A stretch of DNA of 64,000 bases from Butyrivibrio fibrisolvens 16/4 (GTDB lineage Bacteria > Bacillota > Clostridia > Lachnospirales > Lachnospiraceae). Shown piece after piece: positions 29,051 to 38,791 of this stretch (within the stretch, counting starts at the first letter, position 1; each line of letters begins with the position of its first letter). The stretch covers positions 2,880,647 through 2,944,646 of the forward strand of contig FP929036.1 of the NCBI GenBank assembly GCA_000209815.1. The letters run 5' to 3'. The notes beneath the pieces were generated by a model. That model had not been told where the DNA came from and did no database searches. It worked only from the letters and a program-made list of their open reading frames with translations. Position numbers and translations under genes: made by a program.

Positions 29051-29746
29051 TTAAACCTCTTCAACATAGCTAACAAAATCCAACTCATTTAGCTCATCGA
29101 AAAGTTTTTGGTGTGAATGTCTTTTGCCAAAGTCCAATTCCACCATTAATGCTGTATCATCGCCGGAAAGTGTTTTGTCCTTTGTCTTGTTGATACTGCT
29201 AATATGATAGCCCATCTCGGCGAAGGTCTTTCTAAGCTTTTTGATACCGCCATCCTCCGCAACCTCAATGTACATACTCACATATCTGCTATATTCTCCA
29301 ATCTGAAGAGTCAATCTCATCAGTACAAGATTAGCAATCATCACCAGTACAAAGCAGGCAAATCCTACAGAAAGATATCCCGCTCCAAAAGCCATTCCCA
29401 TACAGGATGCAACCCACAGGGAGGCGGCAGTTGTAAGTCCCTTTATCTGATTTCGACCAGTTACAATAATTGTTCCTGCGCCAAGGAAACCTATACCACT
29501 TACAACGCCAGCAGGAATACGACTTACATCAGCATCGAAACCAGACAGGTTTGCCAAATACAGATTTAAAACGGTAGCCACTGCAGAACCTAAGCTTACA
29601 AGTGCAAATGTCCTGATTCCTGCGCTATGCCTTCTAACTACTCGCTCCCATCCAATCAAGCTTCCACATACTGTAGCCAGTACAAGCCTGATAATCACCG
29701 CCAAGTCGTCCATTCCCTGCAAATATATAAATATTGTGTTGTCCAT
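29051..29746 (-). CDS. MgtC/SapB family membrane protein
   Basis: A 231-aa protein. N-terminal membrane domain of about five helices with the family signature LVLATVCGSLIGWERVVRRHSAGIRTFALVSLGSA and GVVSGIGFLGAGTII; C-terminal cytosolic ACT-like part from about residue 145. The family is tied to magnesium limitation and to inhibition of F-type ATPase in pathogens; the role in other bacteria is less clear. Starts 3 bp after the stop of the EAL protein, so both are in one operon and c-di-GMP turnover may be linked to it. Confidence 0.9.
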   Translation of the reverse strand: MDNTIFIYLQGMDDLAVIIRLVLATVCGSLIGWERVVRRHSAGIRTFALVSLGSAVATVLNLYLANLSGFDADVSRIPAGVVSGIGFLGAGTIIVTGRNQIKGLTTAASLWVASCMGMAFGAGYLSVGFACFVLVMIANLVLMRLTLQIGEYSRYVSMYIEVAEDGGIKKLRKTFAEMGYHISSINKTKDKTLSGDDTALMVELDFGKRHSHQKLFDELNELDFVSYVEEV

Positions 29747-29749
29747 AAA

Positions 29750-31489
29750 CTATTTATTCTCCTGGGCCTCAAAGACCATTCCCTTATCGTTAATATAATT
29801 AAGCATTTCATCCAATGGCATTGGTTTGCCGAAGTAGTAGCCCTGGGCTCTTTCACAGCCTATGCTCTTAAGGAATTGGTAATGTTCCTCAGTTTCAACT
29901 CCTTCGCAAAGTGGCTTGATACCTAATTCTTTGGATCCCTTTATAATGTAGCTCATAAGAGTCCTTGATTTTGGACTACCATCATAACTTCTAAGGAATA
30001 CCAAATCCAGCTTTAAAACATCAAACTCATACTCCGCAATAGTATTTAAAGATGAATAGCCGCTGCCAAAATCATCTACCCAAATTTCATAACCGGCATT
30101 TCTAATCTTTGCTGCTTCCTGTTTAATAAGACCCGAATCATCGTTGAATGCACTCTCTGTGATTTCCACTTCAATCATATTATTAGGAATCTCGTATATC
30201 TCACAAAAATCAGATAAAAGCTTTAGAACATCACATACGTCAAAATCCAGTCGCGAAATATTTACAGACACAGGCACAATAGGTCGACCCTCATCCATAA
30301 GCATTCTCATGTCCTGGCAAACCTTCTTAACGATAAATTCATCAACAAGATGAATCAGATGGAAATGCTCCAAAGTCTCGATAAAGTCCAGTGGTGAAAG
30401 CATTCCTACAGAAGGATCTACCCAGCGCACCAACGCCTCCATGCCGCAAATCTCTCCTGTAGCTACACGTATAATAGGCTGATAGTAAACCTTTATATAG
30501 TCAAGTGCAATAGCCTCATCAATATGGTCTACTACATACTGCTGTCTTCTCAGCTTGTCTCTTAAAACATCATCGTAAATGCAATAATTTAAATCGTGAC
30601 GAATCTTTATGCTATTGCAAGCCAACCTTGCATGGTCACAGGCCAAGCCAACCTCAGCTCGCTGATCATCAAGAAAATATATACCAGCCTTTACTCTTAC
30701 CTTTTTATTTACATCATCAGAAAGAAGCATTTTCTTGTATACTTCTTCCACATTTTCTATGACTTCATCTTTTGTTCCATTTGTAAATACAACAAAATGA
30801 TCGTCCGAAAATCTGGCAACTGTTCCAGTGTAAAAAACATCCTTTATTATTCTACCCAAATCACAAAGAAGTTCATCGCCCTTTTTAAATCCATGACGCT
30901 CATTATAAAGCTTGAAATTTGGAATATCAAAATGAATGAACGCATTGTCCTGTCTCCACATATCAGAAGTATTAAGAAGCAACTGAACCTTATGATAGAA
31001 GAAGGACATATTAAACAAACCTGTGAGCTTGTCAGTCTCTCTGTCTGCAGCTAGAATCTCTGCCTCAGCATAAGAATTTCTACTGCTATTCAGGTATTCA
31101 TTTTGGTCCACATCAACAATAAACACATAGAAAAAGCTCTTCCCATTCATCCAATGAAGAAGATAACCAAAATCCTCGATGTATTTAGTATCACCCTGCT
31201 TGGTAATAATGCGATATCGCACATAATCATGACGCTTATCACCAAACACAGTCTGAGCCTGAATCTGATTTTCAATTTTATACAAATCTTCTGGATGAAC
31301 CATTCCCTTAAAAGTAGAACCGGTAAATTCAAGTAACTCATCAAAAGTAGAGCAGCCAAAAAGATGGATGACATTACTATCAGCGAAAAGAATCTTCTCG
31401 TCACCCTCTGCTTCATAGATGAAAAAGCCACCTGGCAATCCAGTTGGGACCACACCTACGCCAGTTTCAATATACTTTTCCTCATCCAT
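29750..31489 (-). CDS. PAS-GGDEF-EAL protein with degenerate GGDEF
   Basis: About 579 aa: PAS-like domain (residues 15-130), GGDEF domain (about 150-310), EAL domain (about 320-570). The GGDEF signature is changed to RFSDDHFVVF, so cyclase activity is unlikely. The EAL part keeps EALVRW, NISRLDF, VEITES, DDFGSGYSS, LKLDLVF and EGVET, so c-di-GMP phosphodiesterase activity is likely. Start ATG 31489 is preceded by GAGG; TTG two codons earlier is too close to it. Followed closely by the mgtC-like gene. Confidence 0.88.
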   Translation of the reverse strand: MDEEKYIETGVGVVPTGLPGGFFIYEAEGDEKILFADSNVIHLFGCSTFDELLEFTGSTFKGMVHPEDLYKIENQIQAQTVFGDKRHDYVRYRIITKQGDTKYIEDFGYLLHWMNGKSFFYVFIVDVDQNEYLNSSRNSYAEAEILAADRETDKLTGLFNMSFFYHKVQLLLNTSDMWRQDNAFIHFDIPNFKLYNERHGFKKGDELLCDLGRIIKDVFYTGTVARFSDDHFVVFTNGTKDEVIENVEEVYKKMLLSDDVNKKVRVKAGIYFLDDQRAEVGLACDHARLACNSIKIRHDLNYCIYDDVLRDKLRRQQYVVDHIDEAIALDYIKVYYQPIIRVATGEICGMEALVRWVDPSVGMLSPLDFIETLEHFHLIHLVDEFIVKKVCQDMRMLMDEGRPIVPVSVNISRLDFDVCDVLKLLSDFCEIYEIPNNMIEVEITESAFNDDSGLIKQEAAKIRNAGYEIWVDDFGSGYSSLNTIAEYEFDVLKLDLVFLRSYDGSPKSRTLMSYIIKGSKELGIKPLCEGVETEEHYQFLKSIGCERAQGYYFGKPMPLDEMLNYINDKGMVFEAQENK

Positions 31490-31673
31490 ACTCAAAAACC
31501 TCGTTAAACAAGATAAATAATGGTAATATGCGTAATATACAACTATTCAGGATATATTGTACCTCATTTAATATATCCCTCCGCTATTTTCACAAAATGT
31601 TCTCTAAGTTAACAGATTATTCAATATTTTTGTTATTATTATCAGTCCTTTTTCATTATTGAAGAAAAAATGA

Positions 31674-32974
31674 CTATCTACCAGAAATATGATTTATAAA
31701 CTGCTGGGCTGTACGTCCAGACAATCCGCCTTGTTCCATCTCCCAAATCTTCGCTTTTGCGATAAGTTCCTCCTCTGGAATATCCAGTCCGGCTCTCTTT
31801 GCAAGCCCCAGTACGATATCAATATATTCCTTTTGCATTGGCTTGCTATAGCTGATGGTTACGCCAAATCTATGTACTAAGGAAAGCTTTTCTTCCACCG
31901 TGTCAGAGTGATGACGGTCGTCATTATTGGTCTGATCATTTCTATCATTCCAGGTTTCTTTGATAAGATGACGACGATTTGATGTGGCATAAATAAGGAT
32001 GTTATCAGGCTTTGTCTCCACGCCACCTTCAATAACAGCCTTTAAGAACTTGTACTCAATCTCGTGCTCCTCAAAAGAAAGATCATCCATATAGATAATG
32101 TATTTATAGTTTCTGTTCTTAATGCTGGCTATTATTTTTGAAAGATATCTAAACTGATGCTTATAGATTTCTATCATTCTAAGCCCCTGATCATAATACT
32201 GATTTACGATAGCCTTGATGCTGGTAGATTTACCAGTTCCACTGTCGCCAAAAAGAAGGACATTATTAGCTTTTTTACCTTGAACGAAGCTCTCTGTATT
32301 ATCAATTAACTGCTGCTTTTGATATTCGTAGCCAATCAGGTCATCTAGTACCACTTCATCCATATTATTGATTGGAACAAATTTGATATCATTGTTTCCA
32401 ATTTCTTCAATTCTAAAGGCCTTGTTTAAACCAAACATTCCCACCCCATAGGCCTTATAGAAATCCGTAATTACGTTAAAGAAACCTTTTTCATCCTCTG
32501 CTGCTTCCAAAGCTTTTGATAGATTTCTAACCTTCTCACTGACATTACGATTGTACATCTGAGGGTTTTTATTCACTGCACTGTAATTCGTAAATACGGA
32601 AAAACTCTGGATGCCAAGTTCTCTTTCGAGTGAAGAAAAATCATAATCAAAAAGTTCCTTTAGAATCTTAAAATCATTTTCTACAAGATGATTTACAGAA
32701 CCTGGTTTTACATCAGTTTTTTCTGTTACAAGTGAAAATGGGTTTTCATTTGTGATGATGTAAAAAGCTAAATAATTGTGCCAGAGGTTGTCATCGAATC
32801 CGTAATCAGTAGCCAGCATAAGCAGACGCTTAGAAATGGCATTAATGTCCTTTGTAAGCTCTCTTTTGTTGTATTCCTTTGATTCAAGCTTTTCTATCAC
32901 CTCACCTAGCTGATAAAGAATACTTTCTTCTGTTAAATCTCCATACATAAGTAATCGCGATATTTTTCGTACAT
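31674..32974 (-). CDS. DUF815 family AAA+ ATPase (frameshift at the start)
   Basis: About 433 aa. Walker A LFGDSGTGKSTS near residue 246, Walker B IIYMDDLSF near 300, sensor 1 IYATSNRRHL near 330. The start codon with a good AGGAGG is ATG 32974, one frame off the long frame. One base added at T5 32963-32967 gives MYEKISRLLMYGDLTEES. Without repair the frame would start at TTG 32978, directly on the ribosome site, or at ATG 32948 without one. DUF815 proteins are common in Firmicutes; their partner is not known to me. Confidence 0.87.
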
Positions 32975-32983
32975 ACAAGCCTC

Positions 32984-34031
32984 CTATAATTCAAGCAAAA
33001 TCAAATCTACATCCTCTGGTGCTTTAATCAAAATTTTCTTATGCTTAGTATATTCATCATCACCTAATTCTTCAAAGGAAATATTATTTTACTTAATCTA
33101 TTTTAATTTTATCTATATCCTCAAAGGATAGCATTATAGTCTGTTTGGAAAGCTTGATACTGTCATCATTGGTGCAGATTATTTCAAGCTGAGTCTTTCC
33201 TATCTGAAATAGAAACGAGCACCCCTTTGAATCATCTGGAACGATTTGTCTGACCAGCTGTAGTCCAAGCTTCTTTGTGTAAAAATCCCATATAGTCTCT
33301 TCGTTAATAGCAAAAATGCTAACTCGCCTTAAGTTCATTTTTCTGGCAAAAGGAAAGAGAGCGCCATTTTTTGAAAGTTTTCTCCAGCGCTTGTAATTTC
33401 TGTAATCTTTTTTCCACTCTGGATTTGTAAGGGTATAGGCCCTCATAATATATAAAAATATTCCAATTGCCCCACCTAGCGTATTTGCGATAACATCAGC
33501 TGTATCATAGGAGCCTCGTTTTGTTATAAGCTGGATGTTTTCGATTATTACTGAAGAAATAAGGCAGGCAATCAATGGACGTCTAATGGCGTGAATTCTA
33601 AACCATCTGAAAAGATAAGGCAGTAGATAGCCCATGGGTACAAAAAGCATTACATTCAAATAAAACTCTATGTATTCTGTATCTGGAATACTAATACCCT
33701 TCCAGCTCATAGTAAACAAACTGATACCTGCATTCCTTACAACGTAATCCGGATTTACGTTACGGGCAAAAATTACAAGATACACTAATATGAAAATATA
33801 AGCTATCAGGAAAATAAAAAGAATTCCTCTTCGAATAAGATAATATAAGCGTGCTCTACGCCCCTTGCTTATACCGCCTTGTAGATTTAATCCAATTTTG
33901 CTACAAATAAAATTATCCAAAAAAGGCAAAAGATATGCCAGAACAAATGCAATGATAGTAGCAGACACCATAAGAACTACATTTGTAATCCAGTTGTTAT
34001 CATAAAGATTATAGAAACTATTTAACTCCAA
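32984..34031 (-). CDS. VanZ-like membrane protein fused to a VOC (glyoxalase-like) domain
   Basis: VanZ-like domain at residues about 10-200 with membrane helices (LVYLVIFARNV, EFYLNVMLFVPMGYLLPYLF, QLITKRGSYDTADVIANTLGGAIGIF), then from about 235 a VOC domain (RRVSIFAINEETIWDFYTKKLGL...KTQLEIICTND). The frame stops at 33093, but the next 100 bases encode a fitting VOC end (NISFEELGDDEYTKHKKILIKAP..DLILLEL, stop 32984). Two single-base losses near 33087-33096 would join them; this tail is less certain than the rest. Start ATG 34031. VanZ gives mild teicoplanin resistance elsewhere; function here is unknown. Confidence 0.72.
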
Positions 34032-34080
34032 CTCCCCTTCTCCTTAAAGAAATATTTAAATCCCTTTAGTTTATAATAAA

Positions 34081-34107
34081 AAAGAGCCTGCATAGTTGCA
34101 AGCTCTT
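34081..34107 (-). terminator. Terminator of the desulfoferrodoxin gene
   Basis: AAGAGCTTGCA and TGCAGGCTCTT around a 4-nt loop, followed on the minus strand by a T-run. Confidence 0.8.
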
Positions 34108-34122
34108 AAAAACAAAATATTA

Positions 34123-34491
34123 TTATGCCTTCCATAAACCGTGAAGATTGCAATACGCATATACGGCAACCACAGAATCGTCATCGGTTAAAGCAAACTC
34201 TGCACAAGGCTTATCACCTGGATTCAAAACCTTTCTCTGTGCTCCTTTTGCAGTTTCAAGCGCAATCCACTCAATATAGTGTTCTGGAGCCATTGGATGC
34301 TCAACGGAACCTACAGTAACTATTACCTTGTTTCCTTCAACCTTGCAAACAGGCACATGCTTTTCTACTGCACCGTCTGATGTTCCTGGAACCAACTCCT
34401 TCATACGCTGTCCACAGCATGTCATTGGAGCGCCAGATTCTTTAATCATACCAACAAAATTACCGCATACCTCACATACATAAAATTTCAT
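34123..34491 (-). CDS. dfx: Desulfoferrodoxin (superoxide reductase)
   Basis: A 122-aa two-domain protein. The N-terminal desulforedoxin domain binds iron through Cys6, Cys9, Cys25 and Cys26 (YVCEVCG, MTCCG). The C-terminal domain holds the active iron with His in HVPV, EHPMAPEHYIEW and Cys/His in YCNLHGLW. It reduces superoxide to peroxide in anaerobes. Start ATG 34491 after AGGAGGAG; the upstream extension has no family match. Monocistronic with its own terminator. Confidence 0.93.
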   Translation of the reverse strand: MKFYVCEVCGNFVGMIKESGAPMTCCGQRMKELVPGTSDGAVEKHVPVCKVEGNKVIVTVGSVEHPMAPEHYIEWIALETAKGAQRKVLNPGDKPCAEFALTDDDSVVAVYAYCNLHGLWKA

Positions 34492-34647
34492 AAGACTCCT
34501 CCTATAGTTAGTTAAAATACCTTCTTCGATTATAATATCATATTCCCTGTTATATTGATATGATTGTACACAATCTAAATGTGAATTCTTTGAGAACAAG
34601 TGAGGGGAACTTTAGAATCTGATTTTCTGTTATACCCATTTCTGAAC

Positions 34648-35510
34648 TTATCCTAACAGGAAATCAACAATCATTTCCTTCTCTTCATCCGTTAAAAAGT
34701 TCATATGACCGCGACCTTTTAACAGGTAGGTCTCACAATTGGGAATGATTTTCTTTGCTCTTTCGATTACGCCATTTCCTGGGAACAGACAATCCCTTTC
34801 AGCCGCCAGGACAAGTGTTGGTGCAGTACATTTTTTCATTAATTTCTCATCAACATTACTTGGCATGCCTTTTTAATCTTAACGTGGTCAATGCTCAGTT
34901 TTGCTGTTTCATATATATCTTTTGTAATATTATCTTCGGTTATAGCCATTGGGAGCATGCACTTTTTCAGCCATTTGTCTTTTCCAGTGATCCAATAAGC
35001 TATCATCGGTAGCATCATGCTTGCACTTTTTATTGCCAGTGCATTCTTTATTCCTGAGGGAACATATAGCACAACTCGATTAATCTTTTCAGGGCAAACA
35101 CACATTGTCTTAGCAATCACCCCAGCACCAAAGGACCCACCAAAAAGACTGATTTTATCGCACTTAAGTCCATCTATTACTTCGTTGACCCATTTTCCAT
35201 AATCATATCCCCTAGATGGCAGGCTTGTTTCTGCACTCTTTCCAGGATGGCCAACCATATCCACTGCATATATGTGAAAATCATTCATTATAAAATCGCA
35301 GGCAAGAAGATTGTAAGCTGTGGTGGCATTTCCACCGTGAAAAACCAGAAGTGGTATACCGGTTAAGTTACCAGTCTCGATAATATGTGTCTTCCCGAAA
35401 GAAGTATCTACATAGACATCTTTCCAAGGTGCTAACAGCCTTGAAAGCTGACTGTCATATAGATTCAATATTTCTTCTTTTCCTTTTTCTGATTTGTATA
35501 TCGTTTTCAT
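34648..35510 (-). CDS. Alpha/beta hydrolase (one frameshift)
   Basis: About 287 aa after repair. Landmarks: LVFHGGNATTAYN, VDMVGHPGKS, nucleophile Ser in FGGSFGAGV, acid in ERDCLFPG, and His in GRGHMNF. The break is at T5 34870-34874; one base added gives VKIKKGMPSNVDEKLMKK. Unrepaired it reads as a 223-aa part with Ser and a 72-aa part with Asp and His. First of the series of unrelated small enzymes of the accessory zone. Substrate unknown. Confidence 0.83.
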
Positions 35511-35541
35511 AAAACCCCCATCAGCTCAATGAATCGCGAAG

Positions 35542-36198
35542 TTATTTAATTGAAAAAAGAGTATTCTTTTCAAACAGGCCAATGGCAAAGCCCATTTTCA
35601 TGAAAAGTGGCATATTCTCATAGGCCTTAAAGCTGGTTCTATCCAGTAATTCCTCTAATGTAAGTTCCTCATAGTAACCGTAAGGATTTGCCACAGTGAT
35701 TTTATCATTTGGAATATCTGCACCGATGATTAATGAGTAATGTAATGTCCACTCATCCCCATACAATGCTGCCCACTCAAATGGAACTGGCTTTCCTGAA
35801 GACAGAGTATCATACATAATGTCAATGAACTCCGTATTCTTCTGATACTTATGAATCTCTGTGTCATATTCAGGGAACTGCTTGTTCATCTCCTCGCAGA
35901 ATTTGTTTCCTGTGGAAGTAACTATGGTTCCATATTCATCATACAGACTGTCTTCCGTTATGTTTTTTCCATCCCATGTAGAGAACATCTCAATAACAGC
36001 ATAGCCACACGACACATGCTGTGTAATCACATCGATGTTTTCAATTTTTACAGGATTCTGATACTTCGAATCTGTATAGACTGATGAATAATCATTCTGA
36101 ATCAGCTTTGTCCTAATGCCAGATACTAATAATGCAATTAATGCCACAAAGATAATTCCGCAAATAATAAATCCTATAATTTTAAAAATTCTTTTCAT
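35542..36198 (-). CDS. Membrane-anchored peptidase C39-like protein
   Basis: A 218-aa protein. One N-terminal membrane helix (residues 5-28), then a papain-like domain of the C39_2 type: Cys in VSCGYAVIEMF, His in WTLHYSLIIGAD, and NPYG in place of the usual Asp. It should face outside. Such proteins resemble bacteriocin-processing proteases but act alone and their substrates are unknown. Starts 31 bp after another minus-strand gene; the box before ATG 36198 is AAAGGG-like and weak. Confidence 0.7.
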   Translation of the reverse strand: MKRIFKIIGFIICGIIFVALIALLVSGIRTKLIQNDYSSVYTDSKYQNPVKIENIDVITQHVSCGYAVIEMFSTWDGKNITEDSLYDEYGTIVTSTGNKFCEEMNKQFPEYDTEIHKYQKNTEFIDIMYDTLSSGKPVPFEWAALYGDEWTLHYSLIIGADIPNDKITVANPYGYYEELTLEELLDRTSFKAYENMPLFMKMGFAIGLFEKNTLFSIK

Positions 36199-36250
36199 TA
36201 ATTATCCCTTTCAATTCCACTTCCATTTATCTGTGGTCCATACTCAGAAA

Positions 36251-37036
36251 CTATATCAGCTGCAATTCAGCTAAAGAAATATAGTGTTTAACCATAAAGT
36301 TATCTGGAGCATTTTCCCTAAGCATCTTCATATGTTCCTCGTTCCATGCAGCAAGCTGTTTATCATTCATAGCAGCTCCAACTCCTCGACATGCGCGCAT
36401 ACGTCCGTGCCAACCTTCTTGCGAAAAAGGAACATCAACACGAAATTCCATGCGATTAACGATATCAAAGAATTGCAAAAGCTCATCTGGAACATACACC
36501 GGTTTCACTGTATCGCCGTAACTCGACCAATTTGGATTATACTTTAAAATAATCTCTTCGCTCTTACCAGCAATTGAATCTTCATATGGTAACCATCCCA
36601 TATATAATATTAAAAACTTTCCATTAGGCTTTAACATCTTAGCAAACTTAGGTGCTATCACTTTAGCATCCAAATACCAAATACACTGACAAGCGGTAAT
36701 TACATCAAAAGTCCCATCCGGATAGTCCACATTCTCTGCTGGACATGTGAAAAAATCAATATCCATACCTGCCTCAGCAGCCAGTCTTTTGGCCTGAAGG
36801 ATCTGATTTTCTGTTATATCTGTTCCGATCCATTTCGCACCGTAACGATACATGTTTCGTGGCAACACTCCAGTGCCAGTTCCAATATCCAAGACATGTT
36901 GTCCATCCCTACAAAGTCCCAAATCCAAAATAGTCTGATAGAACTCCTGAGGATAAATGTCTCTGTATTTTGCATAATCTTCAGATGTATTCCCCCATTC
37001 GAAGGCATTGCCATTGTCTATGTCATTAATTATCAT
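36251..37036 (-). CDS. Class I SAM-dependent methyltransferase
   Basis: A 261-aa protein with Rossmann methyltransferase motifs: VLDIGTGTGVLPRNM (I), WIGTDITENQI (II), FDVITACQCIWYLD (IV) and KPNGKFLILYMGWLP (V/VI). Similar to the methyltransf_11/25 group; such stand-alone enzymes methylate small molecules. GAGGGGG box before ATG 37036. Follows a TPR-like gene by 24 bp. No evidence for the substrate. Confidence 0.85.
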   Translation of the reverse strand: MIINDIDNGNAFEWGNTSEDYAKYRDIYPQEFYQTILDLGLCRDGQHVLDIGTGTGVLPRNMYRYGAKWIGTDITENQILQAKRLAAEAGMDIDFFTCPAENVDYPDGTFDVITACQCIWYLDAKVIAPKFAKMLKPNGKFLILYMGWLPYEDSIAGKSEEIILKYNPNWSSYGDTVKPVYVPDELLQFFDIVNRMEFRVDVPFSQEGWHGRMRACRGVGAAMNDKQLAAWNEEHMKMLRENAPDNFMVKHYISLAELQLI

Positions 37037-37060
37037 CTTATCCCCCTCTCTTATAAAGTG

Positions 37061-37390
37061 CTAACTATTTTCGTCAAGTTTTGCCCGCTCAATCATTTCC
37101 AACCGACTATTAGCCAACTTAGTATATGCATCAATCCATCCCGATTCTTGCTCTGTAACCTCCTCTTGAACTGAGCAATATTCCAAGAAATCTTCATACC
37201 CATGAATCGCTGATTTATAATCCTTAGCATGATAATAATTATCAGCTACTTCAAATAAAGCCTTAAAGCGTAGAGGGTGCGTATCATTGCATTCAAAAAA
37301 TTCTTTATATAGTTTACGGGAATAAGTATAGTCTCCGCCCTTTTGGAGTTCCTGTGCCCGAATAAGCATCTCTGGAATATCTTTATTCAT
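37061..37390 (-). CDS. Small TPR-like protein
   Basis: About 109 aa. Helix pairs typical of tetratricopeptide repeats: MLIRAQELQKGGDYTYSRKLYKEFF, LRFKALFEVADNYYHAKDYKSAIHGYEDFL. Start ATG 37390 after AGGAG; the 11-residue upstream extension is ignored. The bases before it (CAAGTTTGTAGGAG) resemble the junction hairpin seen at 53-58 kb. Function unknown. Confidence 0.7.
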   Translation of the reverse strand: MNKDIPEMLIRAQELQKGGDYTYSRKLYKEFFECNDTHPLRFKALFEVADNYYHAKDYKSAIHGYEDFLEYCSVQEEVTEQESGWIDAYTKLANSRLEMIERAKLDENS

Positions 37391-37796
37391 ACAAAAGTCT
37401 CCTACAAACTTGGATTCTATCAAGTTCTTTATTCATTTTAGAGGTTTACAATGATAATTCACCCTTGTTTACGGCAATATCATGAGTTCTCCACATTTTT
37501 TCCGTAGGCACCTTACTAAAGAATCGCCTAGTGTGTATTATCTCAGCCTTATAATGCACATCCTTTCATAAAATGAGTATCATATATCAAATCATACACA
37601 CCAGATGCCTGCACTGCTAGTAATTTCCTACGGAAAACAAGCTTATCTATAAGTTTTTACCGTAATACACTAATAATTCTTAAATACAGTTTATGCGTTA
37701 TGCCACAACTACCTTTTTTAGATAGATTTCATAGTGTCAAGTTGCCACTTCTACAAAAAAGCCTGGCAAGTTTAACATTGCCGCGGTCTTTTAACA
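37391..37796. other. Gene-free stretch with decayed coding sequence and a terminator
   Basis: About 400 bases without a full gene. On the minus strand two short frames look protein-like and overlap: LIDKLVFRRKLLAVQASGVY.. (37660-37550) and AEIIHTRRFFSKVPTEKMWR.. ending at 37450. They may be parts of one broken gene; I do not recognise it. An 11-bp inverted repeat, TTTTCCGTAGG with CCTACGGAAAA, is at about 37497-37508 and 37627-37638. The terminator at 37755-37792 is listed separately. Confidence 0.4.
37755..37792 (-). terminator. Terminator of the TauE/SafE-like gene
   Basis: A stem of GGCAA with TTGCC, extended by GCC/GGC, 8-nt loop, followed on the minus strand by CTTTTTT. It lies right after the frameshift-corrected stop of the transporter gene, which supports that correction. 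Confidence 0.65.
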
Positions 37797-38512
37797 CTAC
37801 AAATTCATTCCAACTAAAAATAACCCTGATATTACCAAAAGAACTATAACAATCTTTTTACAACACTTTCATCCAAGACTTTTGAACTCTCCATTCCAGC
37901 AAACAATCCAATTATCATGAACGGAATAAGGATTACTGTTTGTTTCAATGAATTAAGTGTAAATACTCCAAGCAAATAATACGTAAAGATTCTTACAGTA
38001 TTTTCAACAATAAAAACCGCGCTTATATTGGCTTTAAATTCATCCGTTGAATTAGTCACTCGCCCAACATAGGCAGCAAGCAATGCTCCTATCCCAAACA
38101 GGCCACATAATATACCAGACAGCACGCCAATGATACCTAGTAAAAGATTAGATTCCTTTGCATTTGTACGTTGATATTCTCTAAAAAACATTTCAACAGC
38201 TATAAGAATAACAACGATTCCAAAGAACACTTTTAAATGCCTAACATCAACACTCTTTAGAAGGATTGCTCCCGGAATACTACCACCCAAAACCAACAAT
38301 GCTAAAGGAATATAGACTTTTCTCTCAAGCTTATTACGATTCTTCCAAGTCAATATTAGATTTGTCGGATACCCAAGTAATAATTCCACTGGCGATATAT
38401 TAACGTTTGCCACTCCAAATCCTAAAATAGATGTAAAGACTAATGTATTTGCAAAACCACAAAGTCCTTTTATAAAAAACGCACACAGTGTGGCAATTAT
38501 CCACAAAATCAC
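37797..38512 (-). CDS. TauE/SafE (TSUP) family permease (one frameshift near the end)
   Basis: About 238 aa with seven or eight membrane helices; family landmarks FIKGLCGFANTLVFTSILGFG, LGYPTNLILTWKNR and GILCGLFGIGALLAAYVGR. TSUP carriers move sulfite, sulfonates or other small anions. As read the frame ends VVKRLL at 37844; one base added at T5 37855-37859 continues to a last helix (VKKIVIVLLVISGLFLVGMNL) and stop 37797. Start is GTG 38512 after GGGGGG; an upstream extension overlapping DUF1653 is unlikely. Confidence 0.78.
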
Positions 38513-38543
38513 GCAATAATCCCCCCTTATAAATCCAAGTTTA

Positions 38544-38789
38544 TCAATGCTTTTTGCTAGCAATTTCCTGAAGTTCAAATCTATATTTTTGTTTTACATC
38601 AGGGTACTTTTCATGATCCACCTCTGATAAAAACATCTCCTTAGGCCTTACCCAAAGCGAGCCGTCGTCATAAAGTTTACGATATACAACCATCTCTTCT
38701 TGGGTTTCCGAATCACGGGCAACATCTTCCACTAGATAATAATCACCCTTAAAATGCTTATATACTCTGTGTAATACTAATTCTTGCAT
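38544..38789 (-). CDS. DUF1653 family protein
   Basis: An 81-aa protein, MQELVLHRVYKHFKGDYYLVEDVARDSETQEEMVVYRKLYDDGSLWVRPKEMFLSEVD in outline (shown in parts: YKHFKGDYYLVED, MVVYRKLYDDG, WVRPKEMFLSEVD). This is the DUF1653 pattern, a small beta-rich domain of unknown role. Start ATG 38789; its GGAGG box is the end of the upstream gene, which stops at 38792, so translation is coupled. Confidence 0.85.
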   Translation of the reverse strand: MQELVLHRVYKHFKGDYYLVEDVARDSETQEEMVVYRKLYDDGSLWVRPKEMFLSEVDHEKYPDVKQKYRFELQEIASKKH

Positions 38790-38791
38790 AT

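Noticed and set aside
31850..31870. Match to the operator motif core (CTATAGCTGATGGTTAC)
   Set aside because: It lies inside the DUF815 coding region, has different spacing and no promoter beside it.
37690..37715. Weak copy of the motif (GCGTTATGCC..ACTACC)
   Set aside because: Only the edge matches; no promoter of this class and no surface gene nearby.
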